Source of the DNA: Lolium rigidum
Taxonomy: Eukaryota; Streptophyta; Magnoliopsida; Poales; Poaceae
NCBI RefSeq assembly: GCF_022539505.1
Contig: NC_061508.1
Span: forward strand, 265,428,736-265,492,735
Reading direction: 5' to 3'
DNA: 64,000 nucleotides
The notes beneath the pieces are model-generated. The model was not told the DNA's origin and searched no databases. It saw only the letters and a list, made by a program, of their open reading frames with translations. The position numbers were made by a program, and so were the translations under genes. Every line of letters starts with the position of its first letter. The first letter of the stretch is position 1. Positions 1 to 12,569 of the stretch are shown here, piece by piece.

Positions 1-426
1 CTATTTCTCTCTACCTCAAGAAGCAAACACTTGTGTGAACTGTGCATTGATTCCTACATACTTGCATATTGCACTTGTTATATTACTCTACATTGACAAT
101 ATCCATGAGATATACATGTTACAAGTTGAAAGCAACCGCTGAAACTTAATCTTCTTTTGTGTTGCTTCAATACCTTTACTTTGATTTATTGCTTTATGAG
201 TTAACTCTTATGCAAGACTTATTGATGCTTGTCTTTAAGTACTATTCATGAAAAGTCTTTTCTTTATGATTCAGTTGTTTACTCATGTCATTACCATTGT
301 TTTGATCGCTGCATTCATTACATATGTTTACAATAGTATGATCAAGGTTATGATGGCATGTCACTCCGTAAATTATCTTTGTTATCGCTTACCTGCTCGG
401 GACGAGCAGAACTAAGCTTGGGGATG
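1..426 (+). mobile_element. 3' internal non-coding end of a family 1 Athila-like LTR retrotransposon
   Basis: This is the non-coding tail of a plus-strand element whose 3' LTR follows directly. It is the reverse complement of the matching region at 60482-60900. A perfect hairpin lies at 393-409 (7-bp stem, 3-nt loop). A polypurine tract of the form AAGCTTGGGGATGC ends at about 426, just before the LTR. The rest of the element lies left of the window. Confidence 0.8.
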
Positions 427-2023
427 CGATACGTCTCCGACGTATCGATAATTTCTTATGTTCCATGCCACATTATTGATGATATCTACATGTTTTATAC
501 ACATTATATGTCGTATTTATGCATTTTCCGGCACTAACCTATTAACGAGATGCCGAAGAGCCGCTTGCTTCGTTTTCTGCTGTTTTTGGTTTCAGAAATC
601 CTACAAAGGAAATATTCTCGGAATTGGACGAAATCAACGCCCGGGGTCCTATTTTTGCACGAAGCTTCCGGAAGACCGAGGGGGAAAGGAAGTGGGGCCA
701 CGAGGCGCCGCCACAACAGGGCGGCGCGGCTCGGACCCCGGCCGCGCGGCCCGGTGTGTGGGGCCCTCGTGTGGTCCCCCGCGTTGCCCTTCCGCCTACT
801 TAAAGCCTTCGTCGCGAAACCCCCGCATCGAGAGCCACGATACGGAAAACCTTACTGAGACGCCGCCGCCGCCAATCCCATCTCGGGGGATTCCGGAGAT
901 CACCTCCAGCACCCTGCCGGAGAGGGGAATCATCTCCCGGAGGACTCTTCACCGCCATGGTCGCCTCGGAGTGATGAGTGAGTAGTTCACCCCTGGACTA
1001 TGGGTCCATAGCAGTAGCTAGATGGTTGTCTTCTCCTCATGTGCTTCATTGTCGGATCTTGTGAGCTGCCTAACATGATCAAGATCATCTATCTCGTAAT
1101 TCTATATGTTGTGTTTGTCGGGATCCGATGGATAGAGAATACTATGTTATGTTGATTATCAATCTATTACTATGTGTTGTTTATGATCTTGCATGCTCTC
1201 CGTTATTAGTAGAGGCTCGGCCAAGTTTTTGCTCTTAACTCCAAGAGGGAGTATTATGCTCGATAGTGGGTTCATGCCTCCATTAAATGCGGGACGAGTG
1301 ACGTGAAAGTTCTAAGGTTGTGGATGTGCTGTTGCCACTAGGGATAAAACATTGATGCTATGTCCGAGGATGTAGTTATTGATTACATTACGCACCATAC
1401 TTAATGCAATTGTCTCGTTGTTTTTGCAACTTAATACTCGGAAGGGGTTCGGATGATAACCTGAAGGTGGACTTTTTAGGCATAGATGCATGCTTGGATA
1501 GCGGTCTATGTACTTTGTCGTAATGCCCAATTAAATCTCACAATATTCATCATATCATGTATGTGCATTGTTATGCCCTCTCTATTTGTCAATTGCCCGA
1601 CCGTAATTTGTTCACCCAACATGCTATCTTATGGGAGAGACACCTCTAGTGAACTGTGGACCCCGGTCCATTCTTTTACATCGAATACAATCTACTGCAA
1701 TACTTGTTCTACTCGTTTTCCGCAAACAATCATCATCCACACTATACATCTAATCCTTTGTTACAACAAGCCGGTGAGATTGACAACCTCAGCTGTTTCG
1801 TTGGGGCAAAGTACTTTGGTTGTGTTGTGCAGGTTCCACGTTGGCGCCGGAATCGATCCCTGGTGTTGCGCCGCACTACATCCCGCCGCCATCAACCTTC
1901 GACGTGCTTCTTGGCTCCTACTGGTTCGATAAACCTTGGTTTCTTACTGAGGGAAAACTTGCCGCTGTACGCATCACACCTTCCTCTTGGGGTTCCCAAC
2001 GAACGCGTGATGTACGCGTATCA
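427..2023 (+). repeat. Family 1 LTR (3' LTR)
   Basis: The LTR starts at GATACGTCTCCGACGTATCG (the usual leading T is missing) and ends ..GTACGCGTATCA. It is about 1.6 kb and shares its full length with the LTRs at 42501, 50441 and 55252, which lie on the other strand. A GC-rich block at about 640-960 matches the same block in the other copies. At 2024 the sequence changes abruptly to the internal region of a minus-strand element, so this plus-strand element is inserted in that one. ORFs inside it are not conserved and are not called. Confidence 0.85.
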
Positions 2024-4269
2024 TTACTCATAAAGCAATAAATTCAAAGTAAAGGCATTGAAGCAACACAAAGGAAGATATAAGTTTCAGCGGTTGCTTT
2101 CAACTTCAACATATTTATCTCATGGATAATTGTCAACACAAAGTAATATAACAAATGCAATAGGTAAACATGTAAGAATCAACGCACACAGTTCACACAA
2201 GTGTTTGCTTCTAAGATAGAAAGAATGGGTAAACTGACTCAACAATAAAGTAGAAGAAAGGCCCTTCACAGAGGGAAGCAGGGATTAAATCATGTGCTAG
2301 AGCTTTTTAAGTTTTGAAATCATATAGAGAGCATAAAAGTAAAGTTTTGAGAGGTGTTTGTTGTTGTCAACGAATGATAGTGGGCACTCTAACCCCCTTG
2401 CCAAACAGACTTTCAAAGAGCGGCTCCCATGAAGGACGTTATCTCTACTAGCAAGGTAGATCATCCCTCTTCTCTTTTGTTTACACATGTACTTTAGTTT
2501 TATTATTTATAGATGACACTCCTCCCAACCTTTGCTTACACAAGCCATGGCTAACCGAATCCTCGGGTGCCTTCCAACAATCTCATACCATGGAGGAGTG
2601 TCTATTTGCAAAATTAAGTTGCTTACTGATGAATCGAGCAAAACATGTGAAGAGAATTATTAATGAAGGTTGATTAATTGGGGGCTGGGAACCCCGCGCC
2701 AGCTCTTTTTGCAAAATTATTGGATAAGCGGATGAAGCCACTAGTCCATTGGTGAAAGCTGCCCAACAAGATTGAAAGATAAAACACCACATACTTCCTC
2801 ATGAGCTATAAAACATTGACACAAATAAGAAGTAATAAAGTTTTGAATTGTTTAAAGGTAGCACATGAAGTAATTTACTTTGGAATGGCGGAGAAATACC
2901 ATGTAGTAGGTAGGTATGGTGGACACAAATGGCATAGTTTTTGGCTCAAGGATTTGGATGCACGAGAAGAATTCCTCTCAATACAAGGCTAGGCTAGCAA
3001 GGTTGTTTGAAGCAAACTCAAGTATAAAAGGTGCAGCAAAGCTCACATATGAACATATTGTAACTATTATAAGACTTTACATTGTCTCCTTGTTGTTCAA
3101 ACACCTTAACAAGATAATATCTAGACTCTAGAGATCAATCATGCAAACCAAATTTTAACAAGATCTATGTAGTTCTTCATTAATAGGTACAAAGTACATG
3201 ATGCAAGATCTTAAACATGATCTATATGAGCACAACAATTGCCACGTATCACATTATTCAAGACATTATACCAATTACCACATGCAGCATTTTCTGTTTT
3301 CAAACATATAACAATTAACGAAGCGGTTTCAACTTTTGCAATGAACATTAATAGTAAAGCTAAGAACATATGTGTTCATACGAAACAGCGGAGCGTGTCT
3401 CTCTCCCACACAAACATGAATTTATTCAGAGAATGAAAATAACAAAACGAAAATAAAAGCACACAGACGCTCCAAGTAAAGTACATAAGATGTGACCGAA
3501 TAAAAATATAGTTTCAAGAGAAGAAACCTGATAATTTGTCGATGAAGAAGGGGATGCCTTGGGCATCCCCAAGCTTAGATGCTTGAGTCTTCTTATAATA
3601 TGCAGGGATGAACCACGGGGGCATCCCCAAGCTTAGACTTTCCACTCTTCTTGATCATATTGTATCATCCTCCTCTCTTGACCCTTGAAAACTTCCTCCA
3701 CACCAAACTCAAAACAAACTCATTAGAGGGTTAGTGCATAATTAAAAATTCACATGTTCAGAGGTGACACAATCATTCTTAACACTTCTGGACATTGCAC
3801 AAAGCTACTGGAAGGTAATGGAACAATAAATTCATCCAACACAGCAAAAGAGGCAATGCGAAATAAAAGGCAGAATTTGTCAAAACAGAACAGTCCGTAA
3901 AGACGAATTTTATAGAGGCACCAGACTTGCTCAGATGAAAATGCTCAAATTTAATGAAAATTGCGTACATATCTGAGGATCACTCACGTAAATTCGCAGA
4001 TTTTTCTGAGTTACCTACAGAGAATCATACCCAAATTCGTGACAGCAAGATATCTGTTTCTGCGCAGTAATCCAAATCTAGTATTGACTTTACTATCAAA
4101 GACTTTACTTGGCACAACAATGCAATAAAATAAAGATAAGGAGAGGTTGCTACAGTAGTAACAACTTCCAAGACTCAAATATAAAACAAAGGTACTGTAG
4201 TAAAATAAAAACATGGGTTATCTCCCAAGAAGTGCTTTCTTTATAGCCATTAAGATGGGCTCAGCAGTT

Positions 4270-5016
4270 TTAATGATGCACTCGCAAGAAATAGTAGTTG
4301 AAGCAAAAGAGAGCATCAAAAAGCAAATTCAAAAAAAATTTAAGCCTAACCCACTTCCTATGAAAAGGAATCTTGTAAATAAACAAGTCATGTAGGCATA
4401 ATGCAACAAGCATAGGAAAACTAGACAAGTGCAACTTCAAGATTTTCAACATAAAGAGGGGAAACTTAATATTATTAAGATGCATATAACCATGTTTCCC
4501 CCTCTCATAATAACTTTCAGTGGCATCATGAACAAACTCAACAATATAAGTATCACATAAAGCATTCTTATTCACATGCATAAAAGTGTCATTACTCTCC
4601 ACATAAGCATAATCAGTTTTATTAGTTGTAGTGGGAGCAAATTCAACAAAGTAGCTATCATTATTATTCTCATTATCAAATATAGGAGGCATAGTATAAT
4701 CATAATCAAATTTATCCTCCACAGTAGGTGGCACCAAAAGACCACTATCATTATAATCATCATATATGGGGGGCATATCATAATCAACATAAACTTTCTC
4801 CTCAATACCCGGAGGGCTAAAGAGATCATTCTCATCAAAACCGACCTCCCCAAGCTTAGAATTTTCTATATCATTATCAACAATGGTGTTCAAAGCGTTC
4901 ATACTAATATTACTACCAGCATGCAAATAAGATTCCATAGGTTTCTTAATTTTTGCATTAAACCATTCATGTCTTGACTCAGGATATAGTACAAAAAGCT
5001 CATAGATGTTTTCCAT
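4270..5016 (-). CDS. Family 2 element protein, short form (unknown function)
   Basis: An uninterrupted 248-residue ORF beginning MENIYELF. I do not recognise a domain. Residues 25-60 contain a block (KPMESYLHAGSNISMNAL) shared with the ORFs at 27364 and 8368. It is followed by two to three degenerate acidic repeats of the form FSPPxxEEK...PPIYDDY. The C-terminal ~70 residues are hydrophobic and basic and could be membrane-associated. Compared with the 8368-11072 copy, the central gag-like part is missing, so this is an internal deletion that kept the frame. It sits about 140 bp downstream of the primer binding site, the usual gag position. It may be a gag-leader protein of a non-autonomous family rather than an enzyme. 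Confidence 0.55.
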   Translation of the reverse strand: MENIYELFVLYPESRHEWFNAKIKKPMESYLHAGSNISMNALNTIVDNDIENSKLGEVGFDENDLFSPPGIEEKVYVDYDMPPIYDDYNDSGLLVPPTVEDKFDYDYTMPPIFDNENNNDSYFVEFAPTTTNKTDYAYVESNDTFMHVNKNALCDTYIVEFVHDATESYYERGKHGYMHLNNIKFPLFMLKILKLHLSSFPMLVALCLHDLFIYKIPFHRKWVRLKFFLNLLFDALFCFNYYFLRVHH

Positions 5017-5155
5017 TATGCCTTACTAGTGTTTAACAAGAAACAAAAAGATGCAATTACAGGATCTAAAGGAAATAGCTTCGAACACACACACAACGGC
5101 AACAGAAAAGTACTTAGTACCTGGGACCGGAGTATGAGTGCCTTTTACCTTTCCT

Positions 5156-5172
5156 CCCCGGCAACGGCGCCA
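5156..5172 (-). other. Primer binding site (tRNA-Asp type)
   Basis: Read on the minus strand this is TGGCGCCGTTGCCGGGG, 10 bp inside the 5' LTR at 5183-6662. It matches the primer site typical of the Athila lineage and fixes this element's orientation as minus. Confidence 0.8.
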
Positions 5173-5182
5173 GAAAAGTGCT

Positions 5183-6662
5183 TGATGTCTACGGGTGCTT
5201 CTATTCTTGTAGACAGTGTTGGGGCTCCAAGAGCAGAGGTTTGTAGAACAGCAGCAAGTTTCCCTTAAGTGGATCACCCAAGGTTTATCGAACTCAAGGA
5301 GGAAGAGGTCAAAGATATCCCTCTCAAGCAACCCTGCGATCACGATACAAGAAGTCTCTTGTGTCCCCAACACAACTAATACACTTGTCAAATGTATAGG
5401 TGCACTAGTTCGGCGAAGAGATAGTGAAATACAAGTAATATGGATGTATATGAGTGGTAATAGCAATCTGAATAAAATATGGCAGCGAGTAAACATGCAA
5501 TAGAACAGTAAATAAACGGAGTTTCGATGCTTAGAAACAAGGCCTAGGGATCATACTTTCACTAGTGGACACTCTCAACATTGATCACATAATAAAACCA
5601 CTCTACACTCTCTTGTTGGATGATGAACACCACTAATTGTGTAGGGCTACAAGAGCACCTCAATGCCGGAGTTAACAAGCTCCACAACATTCGATGTTCA
5701 TATTTAAATAACCTTAGAGTGCATGATAGATCATTGCAATTACACCAAGTACTAACATAGCATGCACACTGTCACCATCACACTATGAAGGAGGAATAGA
5801 TCACATCAATACTATCATAGTAATAGTTAACTTCATAATCTACAAGAGATTACTATCATAACCTACGCCAAGTACTACACGATGCACACACTGTCACCAT
5901 TACACCGTGGAGGAGGAATAGACTACTTTAATAACATCACTAGAGTAACACATAGATGAATAGTGATACAAAACTCATATGAATCTCAATCATGTAAGGC
6001 AGCTCATGAGATCATTGTATTGAAGTACATAGGAGAGAGATTAACCACATAGCTACCGGTACAGCCCTTAGTCTCGATGGAGAACTACTCCCTCCTCATG
6101 GGAGACAGCAGCGTTGATGAAGATGGTGGTGGTGTCGATGGAGATGCCTTCCGGGGGCACTTCCCCGTCCCGGCGGCGTGCCGGAACAGAGACTCCTGTC
6201 CCCCAGATCTTGGCTTCGCGATGGCGGCGGCTTTGGAAGGTTTCTCGTACCGTGGCTTTTCCGTATCGAGGTTTTAGGTCAGGGACCTTTAAAGAGGCGA
6301 AGAGGCGGAGTCGGAGGGCTGACGAGGCGGTGACACAATAGGGGGGCGCGGCCAGGCCCTGGCCGCGCCACCACCATGTGTGGGCCCCCTGTGGCCCTCC
6401 TCTGGTCCCTCTCGGGTGTTCTGGAAGCTTCGTGGAAAAATAGGATGCTGGGCATTGATTTCGTCCAATTCCGAGAATATTTCCTTACTAGGATTTACGA
6501 AACCAAAAACAGCGAAAACGACAAGCGGCCCTTCGGCATCTCGTCAATAGGTTAGTTCCGGAAAACGCATAAATATGACATATAATGTGTATAAAACATG
6601 TGAGTATCATCATAAAAGTAGCATGGAACATAAGAAATTATAGATACATTTGGGATGTATCA
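5183..6662 (-). repeat. Family 2 LTR (5' LTR)
   Basis: On the plus strand it runs from TGATGTCTACGGG to ..GGGATGTATCA. It is about 1.48 kb and homologous to the LTRs at 11248, 25494 and 40756. A GC-rich block (about 6130-6420) contains short ORFs that are not conserved in frame. It interrupts a plus-strand family 1 LTR, whose right part is 6663-7170. Confidence 0.85.
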
Positions 6663-7170
6663 ATGCCCTGATTAAATCTCATAGTACTCATCGTGATATA
6701 TGTATGTGCATTGTTATGCCTTCTTTATTTGTCAATTGCTCCACTGTAATTTGTTCACCCAACATGCTATTTATCTTATGGGAGAGACACCACTAGTGAA
6801 CTGTGGACTCCGGTCCATTCTTTACATCTGAAATACAATCTACTGCAATACTTGTTCTTTACTGTTCTTCGGAAACAAACATCATCTTCCACACTATACA
6901 TCTAATCCTTTGTTTACAGCAAGCCGGTGAGATTGACAACCTCACTGTTACGTTGGGGCAAAGTACTTTGATTGTGTTGTGCAGGTTCCACGTTGGCGCC
7001 GGAATCCCTGGTGTTGCGTCGCACTACACTCCACCACCAACAACCTTCACGTGTTCCTTGACTCCTACTGGTTCGATAACCTTGGTTTCTTACTAAGGGA
7101 AAACTTGTCGTTGTACGCATCACACCTTCCTCTTGGGGTTCCCAACGGACGTGTGTCCTACACGCCATCA
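6663..7170 (+). repeat. Right-hand part of a family 1 LTR interrupted by the family 2 element
   Basis: This matches the last ~510 bp of the LTR at 22958-24550, starting at ATGCCCTGATTAAATC and ending ..CACGCCATCA. The missing left part should lie beyond the left window edge, on the far side of the element inserted at 6662. At 7171 the sequence switches to the internal region of another minus-strand element. Confidence 0.8.
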
Positions 7171-8367
7171 GGTTGATTGAAGCAAACACAAGTATGAACC
7201 GGTACAACAAAACTTACATAAGAACATATTGCAAACATTATAAGACTCTACACTATCTCCTTGTTGTTCAAACACTTCACCAGAAAATATCTAGACTTTA
7301 GAGAGACCAATCATGCAAACCAAATTTCAACAAGCTATATGGTAGTTCTTCATTAATAGGTACAAAGTACATGATGCAAGAGCTTAAACATGATCTATTT
7401 GAGGACAACAATTGCCAAGTATCAAATTATTCAAGACAATATACCAATTACCACATGAAGCATTTTCTATTGCCAACCAAATAATAATGAACGAAGAAGT
7501 TTCAACCTTCGCCATGAACATTAAAAGTAAAACGAAGAACACAAGTGTTCAAATGAAAAAGCGGAGTGTGTCTCTCTCCCACACAAAGAATGCTAGGATC
7601 CGAGTTTATTCAAAAAAAACATACAGATGCTCCAAGTAAATCACATAAGATGTGACGGAATAAAAATATAGTTTCAGTAGAGGTGACCTGATAAGTTGTC
7701 GATGAAGAAGGGGATGCCTTGGGCATCCTCAAGCTTAAATGCTTGAGTCTTCTTGAAATATGCAGGGATGAACCACGGGGGCATCCCCAAGCTTAGACTT
7801 TTCACTCTTCTTGATCATATTGTATCATCCTCCTCTCTTGATCCTTGAAAACTTCCTCCACACCAAACTCAAAACAAACTCATTAGAGGGTTAGTGCATA
7901 ATCAAAAATTCACATATTCAGAGGTGACATAATCATTTTTAACACTTCTGGACATTGCACAAAGCTACTAAAAGTTAATGGAACAAAGAAATCCATTCAA
8001 CATAGCAAAAGAGGCAATGCAAAATAAAAGGCAGAATCTGTCAAAACAGAACAGTCCGTAAAGACGAATTTTTCAGGGACACTTAACTTGCTCAGATGAA
8101 AAAGCTCAAATTGAATGAAAATTGCGTACATATCTGAGGATCACACACGAAAATTGGCAGATTTTTCTGAGTTACCTACAGAGAGGTCTACTCAAATTCG
8201 TGACAGCAAGAAATCTGTTTATGCGCAGTAATCCAAATCTAGTATCAACCTTACTATCAAAGACTTTACTTGGCACAACAATGCAATAAAATAAAGATAA
8301 GGAGAGGTTGCTACAGTAGTAACAACTTCCAAGACACAACAAAACAGTAGCAAAATAAAAACATGGG

Positions 8368-11072
8368 TTATCTCCCAAGAAGTGCTTTCTTTATAGCCAT
8401 TAAGATGGGTCCGGTAATTTTAATGATGCTCTCGCAAGAAATAAGAGTTGAAGCAAAAGAGAACATCAAAAGCAAATAAGAAACACCTTTAAGTCTAACC
8501 CACTTCCTATAAAAAGGAGTCTTGTAAATAAACAAGTCATGTAAGCATAATGCAATAAGCATAGAAAGGAAAAACAAGCGCAACTTCAAGATTCTCAACA
8601 TAAAGAGGGGAAACTTAATATTATTAAGATGCATATAACCATGTTTCCCTCTCTCATAATAACTTTTAGTAGCGTCATGAACAAATTCAACAATATAACT
8701 ATCAAATGAAACATTCTTATCATGAGCTACATGCATAAAATTATTACTCTCCACATAAGCATAGTCTTTACTATTAATTGTAGTGGGAGCAAATTCAATA
8801 AAATAGGTATCATTATTATTCTCATCACCATAATCATCATATAGAGGAGGCATATTGTAGTCATAATTAATTTTCTCCTCAATAGTAGGTGGACTGAAAA
8901 TATGATAGTCATCATTGTAATCATCATATATAGGAGGTAAAATATCATCAAAGTAAATTTTCTCCTCCATGATTGGGGGACTAAAAATATCATGTTTATC
9001 AAAACAAGCTTCCCCAAGCTTAGAGCTTTCTATATCGTCATGGAAAGAAACATGGATAGTATTAATACTATGGCAATTATTATCATCATCATTTTTAGAA
9101 TTAGTTTCCCAGAGATTTTCAATATCAAAAGTACTTTGCTCTTCTAAATCGTAATCACTAATATAGGTAAAGGGCATAGGAAGATCATTGTACTCAGATT
9201 CATTATCATAATAATCATTAGGAGCAACATACTTACGGTTAACTATCGTTATCTCATACACGCGGGGATATGCCGTTACCTCTTTCTTTTTATTCCCCCT
9301 CTTCTTCTTCTTCTTCTTCTTCTTCTTCTTCTTCTTCTTCTTCTTCTTCTTCTTTCCCTTCTTCTTCTTCTTCTCCTTCTCCTCGTTCCCTTCTTTAGGA
9401 GGGAGAGGCTTGATGGGAGGCTTCTCCACATAATCTGATTTATTTTCAGAAACAATAGAAGAAACTTGGGAGGATTCCTCCTTTTCATTAATAAGTTTAA
9501 AACACACAGCGGTCCTATCATATTTTGGCAAAGTGTCATCTTCTAAAATATTCTGTATGTAAGTATTTGTACGGCAATTATTAATGCAATAAGAAAGACA
9601 CCCATGCAGGACACTATCAATATCAAGATCACTTATATGTAACAAAGAAATTTTTCTTGATAACTCTTCACACCCCAAAAATAAAGTAAGTTCATCATGC
9701 TGATTAGGAAGGATTTCATCATCACAATACAAATTTTCAGCACTCATGGGGTTCGAATTATCATTGGAGGAGCATTGAAAATTAAAATGACCCACTCTAT
9801 GGCAAAGTTCACAAATAAAAGGATAGAGGGCACAAACTTTTTCACCAAGATCATCTAAAGCCCTAAACCACTTTCTAGTCTTTTCATTCCTATGATGGAT
9901 ACAATATTTGTCTTCGATTTGATTAATTCCACAAGGTCTATGCATTCCACAAAAATTAACATGCTTATAAGAAATAGAAGTTTGGGCATGTTTATTGCAA
10001 TCATTAACAACAATTTCATTTTCCATGCAAGTGTCTTTGAAAGGTTCATGATACATGTACCAATTTTCCTTAGGAACATTAATATGAGAAGCAAAGGCTC
10101 TATAGCAATCGACCATAATTTGAGGATCAAGACCATATTTAGCACCAAGCTCTTGAAAATCAGCAGTTTCAATGAAAGACTTAATGCATTCATATTCATA
10201 GTTCATACCTGATTCTTTACCTTTGTCGTTCTCTCAATCTTCAGTATTCTCCTGAATCCGATCAAGAAGGTCCCATTTAAACTCTTCTTTGTTGCGCGTG
10301 AATGATCCGGAACAAGTAGCAACCAGCAAGGTTTTATCTTGAAAAGAAAGTCTTGCATAGAAGTTATCAATGATGATATTAACAGGAAGCTCATGAATGG
10401 GGCATTTGAGCATTAAAGACTTCAATCTCTCCCATGCTTGGGCAATACTCTCTCCATCATGAGGCCAGAAATTATATATGCGGTTTCGGTCTTTGTGAAT
10501 TTCACTTGGAGGATAGAATTTAGAATAAAATAGAGGCACAATATCCTTTCAATCAAGAGAATGCCCATCCTTCTGCAATTTATACCAATGCGCCGCTTTA
10601 CCGGACAACGACATAGAGAATAATTTCTTCCTAACTTCATCCATAGAAATACCTGCACACTTGAATAACCCGCATAATTCATGTAGAAACAGTAAATAAT
10701 CTCCAGGATGAACAGTTCCATCCCCTTCATAGCGGTTATCCACAACAAGTTCAATAATTTTCATGGGTATCTTGAAAGGAAAGCTTTCAGTAGGTGGATT
10801 TAAAATATCACAAGCATTATTAGAGTTATCGCATATGGGAGATAAAGTATTATCAGAGCAAATTTTCTCCCCTAAAGATGGGAAGCTAAAAAGATCACAA
10901 AAACTAGCTTCCCAAGCTTAGACTTCTCCATAGCATTAGCAGTAATTGCGTTCATACTAATAACATTGCTACTATCATGCAAATAAGGTTCCATAGGGTT
11001 TTAAATTTTCGCATCAAACAATTCATGTCTTAACTCAGGAAATAGATTAAAAAGCTCACTGTTGTTTTCCAT
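8368..11072 (-). pseudogene. Family 2 gag-like polyprotein, degraded
   Basis: From the start codon at 11072 the frame encodes an N-terminal leader with early stops. A retrotransposon gag domain follows (about 10770-10235; motif ESIAQAWERLKSLMLKCP). A 612-residue tail (10206-8368) then has a cysteine/histidine cluster (CELCHRVGHFNFQC, knuckle-like), a long lysine tract and three acidic repeats FSPPxxEEK..PPxYDDY. It ends in the same hydrophobic C-terminus as the 4270-5016 ORF. Two in-frame TGA codons (near 10550 and 10234) sit where tryptophan fits, consistent with TGG to TGA decay of methylated DNA. No protease, reverse transcriptase or integrase is seen. This copy indicates what the shorter family members have lost. 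Confidence 0.7.
9297..9371. repeat. (CTT)n microsatellite inside the family 2 ORF
   Basis: Nearly uninterrupted CTT/TTC triplets on the plus strand. In the minus-strand ORF they encode a run of over 20 lysines. The triplet unit keeps the reading frame, so length changes would only alter the lysine count. Confidence 0.95.
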
Positions 11073-11220
11073 TATGCCTAACTAGTGAAAAATAAAAACA
11101 AGAAACAAAAAGATGCAATTGCAGGATCTAAAGGAAATAGCTTCGAGCACTCACACACCGGCAACGGTGCTAGGAAATAGCTTAGTAGTCGGAGGATGTG
11201 AATACCTTTTACCTTACCTC

Positions 11221-11237
11221 CCCGAGCAACGGCGCCA
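11221..11237 (-). other. Primer binding site
   Basis: On the minus strand it reads TGGCGCCGTTGCTCGGG, one substitution from the tRNA-Asp-type site elsewhere in the window. It lies 10 bp inside the LTR at 11248-12569. Confidence 0.75.
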
Positions 11238-11247
11238 TAAAATAGCT

Positions 11248-12569
11248 TGATGTCTACGCACGCTTCTATTCACTGTAGACAGGTGTTGGGCCTCCAAGAG
11301 CGAGAGGTTTGTAGAACGGCAGCAAGTTTCCCTTAAGTGAATCACCCAAGGTTTATCGAACTCGGGGAGGTAGAGGTCAAAGATATCCCTCTCAAGCAAC
11401 CCCGCAATTACGATACAAGAAGTCTCTTGTGTCCCCAACACACCTAATACACTTGTCAGATGTATAGGTGCACTAGTTCGGCGAAGAGATAGTGAAATAC
11501 AAGTAATATGGATGATTGTAAGTAGTAATTGCAATCTGAAATAAAGATGGCAGCAAGCAAACATGTAACAAAACTTATTGGAAACGGTGTTTCGATGCTT
11601 AGAAACAAGGCCTAGGGATCATACTTTCACTAATGGACACTCTCAACAATGATCACATAACTGAATAATTAAATGCTAATCTCAACACTCTCTTGTTGGA
11701 TAATAAACACCATTCATTGTGTAGGGCTACAAGAGCACCCTCAAGCCGGAGTAAACAAGCTCCACAACTTCATAAAGGAAACACACACGATGCACACACT
11801 GTCACCATCACACCGTGGAGAGTGAATCCGGAGTTCATATTAAAGTAACCTCTAGAGTGCATAATAGAAAAGAGTAACATCTACATATTCAACTAGATTA
11901 CAAAGCTCATGATCACATAAAGATCACACCATGGGAGAGAGAGATGAACCACATAGCTACCGGTAGAGCCCTCAGCCCCGGGGGAGAACTACTCCCTCCT
12001 CATCATGGGAGACAGTGATGGCGATGAAGATGGCGGTGGTGTCGATGAAGATGACTCCGGGGGCAATTCCCCGTCCCGGCGGCGTGCCGGAACAGAGACT
12101 TATGTCCCCCGAAACGGAGTTTCGCGATGGCGGCGGCGTCTCTCGAGTCTTTCTGGAGTTTCATCAATTGGTGTCGGGTTTTTAGGTCACGAGAGATTAT
12201 ATAGGCGAAGAGGCGGAGTCGGAAGAGTCCCGAGGGGCCCACCCCATAGGGTGGGGCGGCCACCCCTCTGGCCACGCCGGCCTATGGTGTGGAGGCCCTG
12301 GGCCTCCCCCGGCTTTCCCTTCGGCTCCAGTGAGTCTTCGGCGAAATAGAATTTCTATGATTTTTCTGGATTTTTCCGAGCACTTTGGTTTTTGGGCCTT
12401 TTACTGCAATAAACAGACATAATAAACAGAAACTGGCACTGTGGCATCTTGTTAATAGGTTAGTCCAATAAATGCCATAATATGATATAAAGTGCATATA
12501 AAACATGTGAGTATTGTCATAAAACTAGCATGGAACATAAGAAATTATAAATACGTTTGAGACGTATCA
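11248..12569 (-). repeat. Family 2 LTR (5' LTR)
   Basis: On the plus strand it runs from TGATGTCTACGCACGC to ..TTTGAGACGTATCA, about 1.32 kb. It is shorter than the copy at 25494 because of deletions around 11770-11930. The base composition changes right after 12569, which marks the outer edge of the nested stack. The flanking 5 bp (ACTAC, 12570-12574) is the candidate target duplication; its partner is outside the window. Confidence 0.85.

Larger units (their letters stand above)
2024..5182 (-). mobile_element. Internal region of a family 2 non-autonomous LTR retrotransposon
   Basis: This minus-strand internal region is bounded on the right by its 5' LTR (5183-6662) and cut on the left by the plus-strand insertion ending at 2023. 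2024-4269 is non-coding and collinear with 36850-39190 and 44330-46640. It includes a perfect hairpin at 3550-3570 (9-bp stem, TTG loop) and polypurine-like motifs (GCATCCCCAAGCTTAG) near 3563 and 3621. One ORF is present (4270-5016). No reverse transcriptase or integrase is visible. Confidence 0.8.
7171..11247 (-). mobile_element. Internal region of a family 2 LTR retrotransposon (longest copy)
   Basis: The 5' LTR is 11248-12569 and the primer site is at 11221-11237. 7171-8367 is non-coding and collinear with 2990-4260, including the hairpin at about 7710-7730 (one stem mismatch) and the second polypurine-like copy at 7781. 8368-11072 holds a degraded long ORF with a gag domain. The 3' LTR is not visible; it should lie left of the nested insertions. 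Confidence 0.8.

Noticed and set aside
458..985. ORFs of 100-175 residues inside the LTRs (also at 23000, 36060, 43560 and 51480)
   Set aside because: They sit in the GC-rich LTR block; frames and stops differ between copies, so they are not conserved proteins.
9250..9400. Lysine-rich nuclear localisation domain
   Set aside because: The tract is a simple CTT microsatellite and its length is probably unstable, so function cannot be inferred.
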